This document shows, piece by piece, positions 16,287-23,534 of a stretch of DNA of 64,000 nucleotides. Each line of letters starts with the position of its first letter. The stretch's first letter is position 1. The translations under genes and the position numbers were made by a program. Origin of the DNA: Acidaminococcus sp050873445 (GTDB lineage: Bacteria; Bacillota; Negativicutes; Acidaminococcales; Acidaminococcaceae); assembly GCF_050873445.1 (NCBI RefSeq), contig NZ_JBNMIU010000002.1:1-64000 (forward strand), given 5' to 3'. Below the pieces are notes generated by a model, which saw only the letters and a list, made by a program, of their open reading frames with translations, searched no databases and had not been told where the DNA came from.

Positions 16287-17789
16287 ATGAAACTCATTGC
16301 AAGTGCAGCCATGAAGAAAGTAGATACGAAAGCCATCGGCGAGATGGGGATTCCGGAAGCCGTCTTGATCGAGAACGCCGGCCGGGCCGTGGCCGATGCC
16401 GCAAAAGACCTGCTGGAAAATGTCAAAGAGAAAAAAATCATTGTGTTCGTGGGCAAAGGCAATAACGGCGGAGATGGCCTGGCTGCTGCCCGGTTCCTGC
16501 TGAAACAGGGCGCCCTGGTGACCCTGGTGCTGGCCGAGGCTCCTGAAAGCTTCGGACCGGGTGCGGCGCTGCAGTATAAAATCGATCAGAGTTTTCCCTT
16601 TACCATCCTGCGCTGGGAAAAGGATCAGAACGATGTGCTCCAGGCTTGTGCCCAGGCGGATCTGTTCGTGGATGCCCTGCTGGGCACCAGCTTCCACGGC
16701 AAGGTGCGGGAACCCATCCGGTCCCTGCTGGAAACCCTGCAGATGGTGCCGGTTCCGGTGCTGGCCGTGGATATTCCCAGCGGCGTGGCTGCGGATACGG
16801 GCCATACGGACGTGGCGCTCCATGCTCAGGTGACAGTGACCATGATCGCTCCCAAACCGGGACTGTATCTGTATCCCGGAGCCGGTTATACGGGCAGAGT
16901 CGTCCTGGCCGACCTGAATACGCCGCCTTCCCTGGTGCTGGAAGCGGAGAGCCGGGCAGAACTTTTGACGGATGACCTGGTGCAGCATACTCTGCCCAAA
17001 CGGCCTCCCAATGCCCATAAAGGTATGAACGGACGCATCGGCATCCTGGCCGGAAGCCTTGGCTATGCCGGAGCGGCAGAACTGTGCTCGAAAGCGGCTG
17101 TACGGGCAGGGGCCGGTCTGGTAACGCTGTACACCCAGCCGGAAGTGCTGCAGCCTCTCATCATCAAATCCACGGAAGTCATGGTGCGGCCGGTAACGGA
17201 AGCCAGCTTGAAGGCCTTCCGGGCTTATGATGTGGTAGCTGCCGGACCGGGCGCCGGCAAGGCACCGGAAACGGTCCAGTACCTGCGGGAACTGCTGCCC
17301 CAGCTGGAACAGCCTCTGGTGTTGGATGCGGACGGGCTCAATGCCCTGGCCGGTGACGACGCCCTGCTGAAATCCCTGAAACATAAAATCCTTACTCCCC
17401 ATCCGGGAGAAATGGCCCGGCTACTGGGCGTGCCGGTCAGCCAGGTGCTGGAAGATCCGGTGGCCGCAGCCCGGGAAGGGGCCAAAAAGTGGCAGGCTGT
17501 GGTGGTGCTGAAATGTACCCCCACCATCATTGCTGACATGGATGGTCAGATCTATATCAATACCACCGGGAACGAAGGCATGGCTACCGGCGGCTGCGGT
17601 GACGTGCTCACGGGAACGATCGCGGCACTTCTGGGCCAGGGCTTGAATCTGGTACGGGCTGCCTGCTGCGGCGTGTACCTCCATGGGCTGGCCGGTGATC
17701 TGGCCGCTGAAAACGGCAAAATCGGCCTGGCCGCCGGCGATTTGCTGGTGAAACTGCCCCAGGCCATCGATCAGATCAAGACCAGATGA
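16287..17789 (+). CDS. nnr: Bifunctional NAD(P)H-hydrate epimerase / ADP-dependent dehydratase
   Basis: This two-domain metabolite-repair enzyme restores hydrated NAD(P)H. The N-terminal YjeF/NnrE epimerase domain (about 1–210) contains VGKGNNGGDGLAAARFL. The C-terminal NnrD dehydratase domain (about 225–500) contains AGSLGYAGAAELCSKAAVRAG, a DADGLNAL motif, TPHPGEMARL and the nucleotide-binding TGGCGDVLTG. The 500-residue length is normal for the fused form. ATG 16287 follows GGAGG and comes 1 nt after the acpS stop; an in-frame upstream ATG at 16260 lies inside acpS and is rejected. Confidence 0.95.
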   Translation: MKLIASAAMKKVDTKAIGEMGIPEAVLIENAGRAVADAAKDLLENVKEKKIIVFVGKGNNGGDGLAAARFLLKQGALVTLVLAEAPESFGPGAALQYKIDQSFPFTILRWEKDQNDVLQACAQADLFVDALLGTSFHGKVREPIRSLLETLQMVPVPVLAVDIPSGVAADTGHTDVALHAQVTVTMIAPKPGLYLYPGAGYTGRVVLADLNTPPSLVLEAESRAELLTDDLVQHTLPKRPPNAHKGMNGRIGILAGSLGYAGAAELCSKAAVRAGAGLVTLYTQPEVLQPLIIKSTEVMVRPVTEASLKAFRAYDVVAAGPGAGKAPETVQYLRELLPQLEQPLVLDADGLNALAGDDALLKSLKHKILTPHPGEMARLLGVPVSQVLEDPVAAAREGAKKWQAVVVLKCTPTIIADMDGQIYINTTGNEGMATGGCGDVLTGTIAALLGQGLNLVRAACCGVYLHGLAGDLAAENGKIGLAAGDLLVKLPQAIDQIKTR

Positions 17790-17799
17790 CTCCGGCCAT

Positions 17800-17828
17800 T
17801 TGCACACAGAGAAAGAACGTGTTACAAT
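17800..17828 (+). promoter_or_regulatory. Promoter of the wall amidase–GerMN operon
   Basis: TTGCAC (17800–17805), a 17-nt spacer, then TACAAT (17823–17828). It starts 10 nt after the nnr stop. Confidence 0.7.
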
Positions 17829-17887
17829 GGCCGGGTATGTCGGAAATCAGCGGAAAGTGCGGCTGGTTTCCCCAGAGGAGGTTCAAG

Positions 17888-18988
17888 GTGTTCAAAAAAC
17901 TGCTGTTACTTGTTTTCTGTCTGGCAGCATGTCTGGGAACGGGCAATGCACAGGCAGCTTCGAAAATCCAGGATGTGGTCTACGGTGTCAATCCCAACGG
18001 GCGGCTGCGGATAGTCCTGGATACCAACCAGCCAACGAAATATAAGACGGAGATGCTGGACAACGAACTGCGGGTTACAGTGTACGGTAATCTGAAGTCC
18101 TCCATTCCCCGGGTGGCCACTCCCAAAAAGGCTACCTACGTTTCCAAAGTGTATCTGGAACGGAAAGTCAATTCTACCGTAGTCCATGTGATGATGAACA
18201 AGCCCCTGCAGAAGGGGATGTTCAACGTGTTCAGCCTGAAGGAAGACCGGGTTGCCAAACGGCCCACCCGGGTGGTGGTGGATGTCATCGCGGCTCCGCC
18301 CCAGAAGACTTTCAAACCGAAGCAGCCCCAGCGGCCCAGCAGTTCTCCCTGGACGAAACCCAGCGGACCCCGGTTCGGCAATACCTATTCGGTGGTGGGC
18401 GGAATCCGAGGCAAACGGATCACCCTGGACGCCGGACATGGCGGTACGGATCCCGGGACCCACGGACTGCAGACCGGTACTTTTGAAAAAGACGTAACGC
18501 TGCCCATCACCAAGAAGGTGAAGGCACTGCTGGAGAAGAAGGGTGCCATCGTCTACATGACCCGGACTACCGATGTGGATGTGTACGGGCCCGATGCTAC
18601 TGATGCGGAAGAACTGCAGGCACGGGTGGATGTGGCCGAGAACAGCCATTCGGATATGTTCATCAGCATCCACATCAACGCCAGCGAGAACACCAGCGTG
18701 GGCGGGTTCTCCACCTATTATTATCCCAAGACCAAGTACGATATCCAGGTAGCCCAGTGCATCCAGGATCAGCTCATGAAAACGGCTGATGTGGATGACC
18801 TGGGAGTGCGGTTCGCCAACTTCTACGTGAACAAGCGGAGCACCATGCCCGGGGCACTGGTGGAATGTCTGTTCCTGACCAATGCAAGGGAAGAAAAACT
18901 GCTGATCTCCGACTGGTTCCAGAATAAGGTAGCCAACGCCATTGCCGACGGGATCGCAGACTTCTACAATCAGCACCAGGGAGGTTGA
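17888..18988 (+). CDS. AMIN-domain N-acetylmuramoyl-L-alanine amidase
   Basis: This 366-residue secreted enzyme cleaves the amide bond between MurNAc and the stem peptide. It has a signal peptide (MFKKLLLLVFCLAACLG…, cleavage after AQA), an AMIN localisation domain (about 28–130), a Pro/Lys/Ser-rich linker (about 138–165), and an Amidase_3 domain with zinc ligands His184 (DAGHGG), Glu200 and His262 (SIHINA) and catalytic Glu326 (VECLFLTN). The start is GTG 17888, because GAGGAGG lies 6 nt upstream and the signal peptide begins there. It resembles AmiC-type division amidases of diderms. The next gene starts 6 nt after its stop. Confidence 0.9.
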   Translation: MFKKLLLLVFCLAACLGTGNAQAASKIQDVVYGVNPNGRLRIVLDTNQPTKYKTEMLDNELRVTVYGNLKSSIPRVATPKKATYVSKVYLERKVNSTVVHVMMNKPLQKGMFNVFSLKEDRVAKRPTRVVVDVIAAPPQKTFKPKQPQRPSSSPWTKPSGPRFGNTYSVVGGIRGKRITLDAGHGGTDPGTHGLQTGTFEKDVTLPITKKVKALLEKKGAIVYMTRTTDVDVYGPDATDAEELQARVDVAENSHSDMFISIHINASENTSVGGFSTYYYPKTKYDIQVAQCIQDQLMKTADVDDLGVRFANFYVNKRSTMPGALVECLFLTNAREEKLLISDWFQNKVANAIADGIADFYNQHQGG

Positions 18989-18993
18989 GGACT

Positions 18994-19542
18994 ATGCAAA
19001 AGACGCTGACCCAATGGACGGCTGTGCTCCTGGTAGGAACCGGGCTGCTGCTGGGTGGCTGCGGAGCGGCCCAGACGACGCATCCGGATGCACCCAAGAA
19101 CGGGCAGACGGTGACGCAGCAGGATAAGAAAGCTGATCAGTCCAAGACCAGCCAGTTCACCCTCTACCGGGCCGGCAGGGGCGGCAAGCTCACCGCCGGT
19201 ACGGTGAAGATCAGCGGCAACCGGGACCAGCTGCCGCTGCAGCTCATGAAAGAACTGGTAGAAAAGAAGCCGGAAGGGGATACCACCTTCCCCAAAGGGC
19301 TGAAGGTCAACAAGGTTACTGTGAAGGATAAAGTGGCTACTGTGGATTTCAGCAGGGAATTCCGCACCCGCCGGGGTGATCAGGATACACTGCTGATGCT
19401 GTACGCCATCGTGGATACGCTGACAGAGCTTCCGGAGATCAAGTCCGTGCAGTTTACCAGCGCCGGCAAAAAGGTGACGGTGCTGGGGGGACAGGATCTG
19501 GACAGCCCGTTGAAGCGGAATCAATCGTATATTGCAAAATAG
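18994..19542 (+). CDS. GerMN-domain lipoprotein
   Basis: This 182-residue protein has a lipoprotein signal with the lipobox Cys at residue 23 (LLLGGC), followed by a polar linker. A single GerMN (sporulation/spore germination) domain spans about 50–175, with motifs KGLKVNKVTVKDKVATVDFS and LLMLYAIVDTLTELPEIKSVQF. GerMN domains are found in wall- and division-associated proteins well outside spore-formers. Coupling to a wall amidase suggests an envelope role. ATG 18994 has GGGAGG at 9-nt spacing. Its stop is the first base triplet of a CTAG-rich repeat. Confidence 0.85.
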   Translation: MQKTLTQWTAVLLVGTGLLLGGCGAAQTTHPDAPKNGQTVTQQDKKADQSKTSQFTLYRAGRGGKLTAGTVKISGNRDQLPLQLMKELVEKKPEGDTTFPKGLKVNKVTVKDKVATVDFSREFRTRRGDQDTLLMLYAIVDTLTELPEIKSVQFTSAGKKVTVLGGQDLDSPLKRNQSYIAK

Positions 19543-19563
19543 TCACTAGTCTCTAGTCGCTAG
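19540..19563. repeat. CTAG-rich repeat, left copy (inverted relative to 21264–21287)
   Basis: Contains CACTAGTCTCTAGTC, which is the reverse complement of the repeat at 21264–21287 with only one or two differences over about 22 nt. It begins at the stop codon of the GerMN gene. Confidence 0.6.
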
Positions 19564-19569
19564 CAAACA

Positions 19570-19602
19570 GCCGATGGTGAAAAAATCGCCATCGGCGATT
19601 TT
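19570..19602 (+). terminator. Terminator of the amidase–GerMN operon
   Basis: GCCGATGG (19570–19577) pairs with CCATCGGC (19589–19596), with an 11-nt A-rich loop, followed by GATTTTTT. Confidence 0.75.
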
Positions 19603-19612
19603 TTATAATAAA

Positions 19613-19741
19613 CGGGCGCACCGGGCGATATTTTGCCTACGGCAAAAATCTTGGTGTGCCCCTACGGTAGAAAACCAAAGTTCATTTTTTATCCGTAGGG
19701 GCTTACCAAGACCGGCGGAGCCGTGTCGCCCGGTAAGCCCG
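19613..19741. repeat. 129-nt cloverleaf-like palindromic element
   Basis: The outer arms 19613–19628 and 19726–19741 pair with one 2-nt mismatch (CGGGC plus ACCGGGCGA). Inside are a side hairpin TTTTGCC-TAC-GGCAAAA (19631–19647), a central stem CTTGGT (19650–19655)/ACCAAG (19705–19710) continuing into GCCCCTACGG (19658–19667)/CCGTAGGGGC (19693–19702), and a second side hairpin CGGC-GGA-GCCG (19713–19723). The nested symmetry and lack of a coding frame suggest a MITE- or REP-like mobile palindrome. Confidence 0.6.
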
Positions 19742-19783
19742 CCACCAGGAATTGCCTTTCATTTTATTTACAGAATCCCTGTC

Positions 19784-19789
19784 TATAAT
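19784..19789 (+). promoter_or_regulatory. Probable -10 element of the beta-helix gene
   Basis: A perfect TATAAT, 51 nt upstream of the chosen start. The best -35, TTTTAT at 19762–19767, is weak (16-nt spacing). Confidence 0.4.
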
Positions 19790-19839
19790 GGTTCCATGTG
19801 AAGAACATGAAACGATATGACAGGAAAGGTCTTGATGAT

Positions 19840-21198
19840 ATGATGCTGAATACGAAAAAACGGCTGGCCGTGCTCTGCGTGCTGGCTTCTCTTACGGCTT
19901 CTGTACCGGCTTTTGCGGCGCCTCCTGCCGGTGGCCCGCAGTTTCCGCCTCCTCCCGGCGGCACCATGCCCCTGGGGATGCCTCCCGGCGGCTTCAACCC
20001 TCCCGGCCAGGTGACCCAGGGTACGGCAGCCAATACGATCGACCGGCAGGGTGTGTTCCTGGACCAGGTCTATACGTCCAGCGGCCAGGACGAAAACGCC
20101 CTGCGGGTCACCGGTGTACCGGCCAACCTGGACCAGGTGACCATCCAGAAGACCGGCGGCGCCTCCTCCAATACGGAAGGCGGTGACTTCTATGGCATGA
20201 ATGCGGCCCTTCTGGCCACGGACGGGGCGAAGGTCACCATCAAGAATTCCAGAGTCATCTCCAGCGCCAAAAACGGCAACGGCCTGTTCAGCTACGGCAA
20301 GGGGACGGAACTGGATGCGGAGAACGTGACCATCGACACCACCGGCGATAATTCCGGCGGCCTCCAGACCACCGGCGGCGCTACTACCCGGGCCTGGAAC
20401 CTGGCCATCCACACCACCGGCAATTCGTCGGCGGCCATCCGCAGCGACCGGGGCGGCGGCATCGTGAAGGTGGACGGCGGCACCTATGCCACCGAGGGCA
20501 GCGGTTCTCCGGCCATCTATTCCACGGCGGACATCTCCGTATCGGATGCGAAGCTGACGGCGGCCCATTCCGAAGGGGCTGTCATCGAGGGCAAGAACAA
20601 GATCGCCCTGACGGACTGTACCCTGGAAGGGTCCATGGATGCCAATCGGAAAATGGGGGACCGGTCCTTTGCCGAGGAGAACGTCCACACAGTCATGATC
20701 TACCAGTCCATGAGCGGGGATGCCGAACAGGGTACGTCCTCCTTCAGCATGGAGGGCGGCAGGCTCATCGGCCATCACGGTGACCTGTTCTATGTGACGA
20801 ATACGGACTGTACCATCAGCCTGAAAAACGTGGCACTGACGAACCTGGACGGCCAGGGCGCCCTGCTGTGGGTGGCCGGCAACAGCGCCTCCCGGGGCTG
20901 GGGCATGGCCGGAAAGAACGGCGGCAGGGCCCAGGTGAACACGGAGAATCAGAAACTCCAAGGGGCCATCGTGGCGGACACCATTTCCCGGCTGGATCTG
21001 ACCCTGGGCAAAGGGACCACGTTCAAGGGCACTGTTAACCAGGTGGAGAACCAGGCGGGGGAAGCCACCGGCAGTATCAACGTAAACGTGGCCAAAGGAG
21101 CCACGTGGGAACTGACCGGTGACAGCACGGTGACCACCCTGCAGAACCAGGGCAAAATCAAAAAGAACGGCCATAAATTGACCGTGATGCAGAAGTAA
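19840..21198 (+). CDS. Secreted right-handed beta-helix (pectate-lyase-like) repeat protein
   Basis: This 452-residue protein has a signal peptide (MMLNTKKRLAVLCVLASLTA…, cleavage after AFA), then a Pro/Gly-rich linker (about 27–60, PPAGGPQFPPPPGG). A long stretch follows of short repeats rich in Gly, Thr, Asn and Asp, typical of a beta-helix adhesin or passenger (NGNGLFSYGKGTELDAENVT and similar rungs). No autotransporter barrel, sorting signal or catalytic motif is visible at the C-terminus, so anchoring is unclear. The start at 19840 (or 19843) follows AGGAAAGG; an in-frame GTG at 19798 would leave almost no leader. Repeat elements lie on both sides. Confidence 0.72.
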   Translation: MMLNTKKRLAVLCVLASLTASVPAFAAPPAGGPQFPPPPGGTMPLGMPPGGFNPPGQVTQGTAANTIDRQGVFLDQVYTSSGQDENALRVTGVPANLDQVTIQKTGGASSNTEGGDFYGMNAALLATDGAKVTIKNSRVISSAKNGNGLFSYGKGTELDAENVTIDTTGDNSGGLQTTGGATTRAWNLAIHTTGNSSAAIRSDRGGGIVKVDGGTYATEGSGSPAIYSTADISVSDAKLTAAHSEGAVIEGKNKIALTDCTLEGSMDANRKMGDRSFAEENVHTVMIYQSMSGDAEQGTSSFSMEGGRLIGHHGDLFYVTNTDCTISLKNVALTNLDGQGALLWVAGNSASRGWGMAGKNGGRAQVNTENQKLQGAIVADTISRLDLTLGKGTTFKGTVNQVENQAGEATGSINVNVAKGATWELTGDSTVTTLQNQGKIKKNGHKLTVMQK

Positions 21199-21200
21199 AA

Positions 21201-21273
21201 AAGGGGAGCTGTGAAAAACTCACAGCTCCTCTATTTCTTTGCCAGCGGAGGCTGGCTTCCATCGACTAGTGAC
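21201..21273 (+). repeat. 73-nt two-hairpin intergenic element, copy 1
   Basis: It has the same length and layout as 48631–48703: AAGGGGA, a first hairpin, GCCAGC…GCTGG as a second hairpin, TCCATCG, then TAGTGAC. About 46 of 73 positions are identical without gaps. Its first hairpin also serves as the terminator of the beta-helix gene. Confidence 0.6.
21205..21229 (+). terminator. Terminator of the beta-helix gene
   Basis: GGAGCTGTGA (21205–21214) and TCACAGCTCC (21220–21229) form a perfect 10-bp stem with a 5-nt loop; the downstream stretch is pyrimidine-rich (TCTATTTCTTT) rather than a pure T-run. Confidence 0.7.
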
Positions 21274-21287
21274 TAGAGACTAGTGAC
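21264..21287. repeat. CTAG-rich repeat, right copy (inverted relative to 19540–19563)
   Basis: Three CTAGNGAC-type units in a row, between the convergent beta-helix and putP genes. With the left copy it frames the beta-helix gene and its promoter. Confidence 0.6.
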
Positions 21288-21290
21288 TTT

Positions 21291-22778
21291 TTATTCTTCT
21301 TTTAGCTTTTCAACTGCCTCGTCGTACCGGGCCACCACTTCCGGCTCCGGTTCCTTGTCCAGATGGCTCACCAGCAGGATGGCCAGGGAAGACAGGATAA
21401 ATCCGGGGATGATTTCGTAAACACCGGTGAAGGCGAAGAAGTTCTTCCATACCAGTACGGTGGTACCGCCCACGATGATGCCTGCAAAGGCTCCGTTGGT
21501 GGTCATCCGGCGCCAGAACAGGGAGAACAGCACCAGCGGACCGAAGGCGGCTCCGAAACCGGCCCAGGCGTAAGATACGATGTTCAGGATCATGCTGTCC
21601 GGATTCATGGCCAGCACCAGGGAAAGAGCGGAAACCACGATGATCATCATGCGGCTCATGCGTACCAGTTCCCCGGCTGTGGCCTTGGGATTGATCAGGA
21701 TCTTGTAGAAGTCAGTGGTGAACGACGAGGCTGCTACCAGCAGCTGGCTGTCCGAGGTGCTCATGATGGCTCCCAGGATACCGGAAGTGATGATGCCGGC
21801 GATGAAGGGATGGTAGAAATGGCCCGTCATCTGGATGAAGACGGTTTCAGCGGCGCCGCCCTTCAGCACATCGCCCAGGTAGACACGGCCGGTGAGCCCT
21901 ACCAGGACAGCCATGGCCAGAGAAATCACTACCCAGGTCACAGCGATGTGGGTGGCCTGTTTGATGCTCTTGGGATCCCGGATGGCCATGAACCGGACCA
22001 GGATGTGGGGCTGTCCGAAGTAGCCCAGGCCCCAGGCCAGCAAGGAGATGATGGCCGTCAGGCTCAGCATGCTGCCGTCAGCACCCTGGAGCAGGCTGAA
22101 ATAATTGGGGCTGATGGCGTTCAGGCGATCGATGGTGGCATCCACGCCGCCGATGGTATACATGGCCGTGATGGGCACGATCAGGATGGAGAAGAACATC
22201 AGGAAGCCTTGGAACAGGTCCGTCCAGCACACGGCGGCAAAGCCCCCCATCAGGGTGTAGAATACCACGATGCCGGCGGTGAGGAACAGGGAATACCGGT
22301 AATCCAGCCCGAACGCCGTATTGAACAGTTTTCCCCCGGCTACGAAACTGGAAGAGGTATAGATCAGGAAAAAGATGAAAATGAAGAAGGCGGAGGCAAT
22401 CCGCAGCTTCTTGTGTTTGTCGTAGAACCGGTTGTCGAAGTACTCCGGCAGGGTAATGGCATTGCCCATGATTCTGGTGAAGACCCGCAGCCGTTTGGCA
22501 ACTACCATCCAGTTGACCCAGGTACCCAGGATCAGGCCCAGGGCAATCCAGAAGGCGCTGATGCCGGCCATGTAGGCATACCCCGGCAGTCCCATGAGCA
22601 TCCAGCCGCTCATGTCCGAAGCTTCGGCACTCATGGAAGTGACCCAGGGTCCCAGGGCCCGTCCCCCCAGGGCGTAACCTTCCATGTCCTCATCCTTTTT
22701 ATACGTGATCAGACCGATTCCGACTAGGAACGCAAAATACAGAACCAGGGCGATCACCGTGCTCAATGCAATATGCAT
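21291..22778 (-). CDS. putP: Sodium/proline symporter
   Basis: This 495-residue SSS-family transporter imports proline with Na+. The length, 12–13 hydrophobic segments and N-terminal pattern (LVGIGLITYKKDEDMEGYALGGRALG) fit PutP, as do GRVYLGDVLKGGAAE and the SDSQLLVAASSFTTDFYK stretch after TM8. The cytoplasmic tail is short and charged. ATG 22778 is chosen because AGGAAG lies upstream and the protein starts directly with the first helix; the frame is open far upstream but without membrane-protein character. Other SSS substrates cannot be excluded. Confidence 0.88.
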   Translation of the reverse strand: MHIALSTVIALVLYFAFLVGIGLITYKKDEDMEGYALGGRALGPWVTSMSAEASDMSGWMLMGLPGYAYMAGISAFWIALGLILGTWVNWMVVAKRLRVFTRIMGNAITLPEYFDNRFYDKHKKLRIASAFFIFIFFLIYTSSSFVAGGKLFNTAFGLDYRYSLFLTAGIVVFYTLMGGFAAVCWTDLFQGFLMFFSILIVPITAMYTIGGVDATIDRLNAISPNYFSLLQGADGSMLSLTAIISLLAWGLGYFGQPHILVRFMAIRDPKSIKQATHIAVTWVVISLAMAVLVGLTGRVYLGDVLKGGAAETVFIQMTGHFYHPFIAGIITSGILGAIMSTSDSQLLVAASSFTTDFYKILINPKATAGELVRMSRMMIIVVSALSLVLAMNPDSMILNIVSYAWAGFGAAFGPLVLFSLFWRRMTTNGAFAGIIVGGTTVLVWKNFFAFTGVYEIIPGFILSSLAILLVSHLDKEPEPEVVARYDEAVEKLKEE

Positions 22779-22818
22779 AGATACACTTCCTTTCCTTTCG
22801 TTTTCAAGAATAGATTTC

Positions 22819-22848
22819 ATTATATAATAGAATCCATCCCTGTGGCAA
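22819..22848 (-). promoter_or_regulatory. Promoter of putP
   Basis: On the minus strand TTGCCA (22843–22848) and TATAAT (22819–22824) are 18 nt apart, about 40 nt upstream of the ATG. Confidence 0.6.
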
Positions 22849-22980
22849 TAAATTGAAGAATTCCCTGCTTTCCTGAACTCTCCCCCTTGCCTTTTGGAGA
22901 GGATTAATATAAAATAAACAAGAATAAGGCAAGGATAATCACTTTTTTGCTGTACAAAATAATCATAACGAAATCCGAAT

Positions 22981-23035
22981 GAGGGCTTGCTCCTTCGCCG
23001 CGCTGATGGTGCTGGCTTGCACAGGGGCAACCCTC
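22981..23035 (+). promoter_or_regulatory. Structured leader upstream of ywiB-argS
   Basis: GAGGG (22981–22985) pairs with CCCTC (23031–23035). After one bulged C, TTGCTCC (22987–22993) pairs with GGGGCAA (23024–23030) with one G-U pair. The 30-nt apical part can form further GC pairs. The stem ends 19 nt before the ywiB ATG, close to its ribosome site. No T-box motif was seen. Confidence 0.45.
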
Positions 23036-23054
23036 TACTTATTGTGGAGACGCC

Positions 23055-23534
23055 ATGACACCTGTGAAGATTACCATCCATAGTGAAAGCCAGGGGCTGG
23101 GGGATACGAAACCCATTACGCTGGTGGCCTTTGGGCAGCTGACCGAAAAAAACGGGACCACCTACGTCCGCTATGCGGAATCGGAGGTCACCGGGATGGA
23201 GGGGACCCGTACCACCCTGAAATGGACGGCAGATTCCCTGACGGTGATCCGGCACGGCCGTTATGAACATCGGCAGCAGTACGAACGGGGCCGGAACAGT
23301 ACGTTTCAATACAGGACCCCGTATTTTACTGTACCCATGACGGTGTTCACCCGCAGCCTGGCCATTGACCGGCAGGAACACAGCTGGAAGGTGCGGCTGC
23401 TCTACGATCTGGAAATGGACGATCAGCCCAGCGGAAGTATTTGTTTACGAATTGAAATCGAGGAGGAAAAAATCAGTGGACATGAAGAATGTACTGGCGG
23501 AAGCGGTAACAGCAGCCGTCCGGAAGGCCATTGA
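23055..23534 (+). CDS. ywiB: DUF1934 (YwiB-family) beta-barrel protein
   Basis: This 159-residue protein matches the DUF1934/YwiB family, a small lipocalin-like beta-barrel of unknown function. The characteristic pattern GTTYVRYAESEVTGMEGTRT…LKW and the TPYFTVPMTVFT segment are present. In Bacillus the family member ywiB also lies directly before argS. Here its last 59 nt overlap the start of argS in another frame, so the C-terminal tail may be non-conserved. The start ATG has a GTGGAG site 7 nt upstream. Confidence 0.85.
   Translation: MTPVKITIHSESQGLGDTKPITLVAFGQLTEKNGTTYVRYAESEVTGMEGTRTTLKWTADSLTVIRHGRYEHRQQYERGRNSTFQYRTPYFTVPMTVFTRSLAIDRQEHSWKVRLLYDLEMDDQPSGSICLRIEIEEEKISGHEECTGGSGNSSRPEGH

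Noticed and set aside
19540..19563. CTAG-rich repeat considered as a CRISPR repeat
   Set aside because: The units are only about 8 nt, directly abutting without spacers, and no cas gene is near.
22981..23035. T-box riboswitch for argS
   Set aside because: No T-box sequence or antiterminator/terminator pair is visible; only a stem-loop near the ribosome site.
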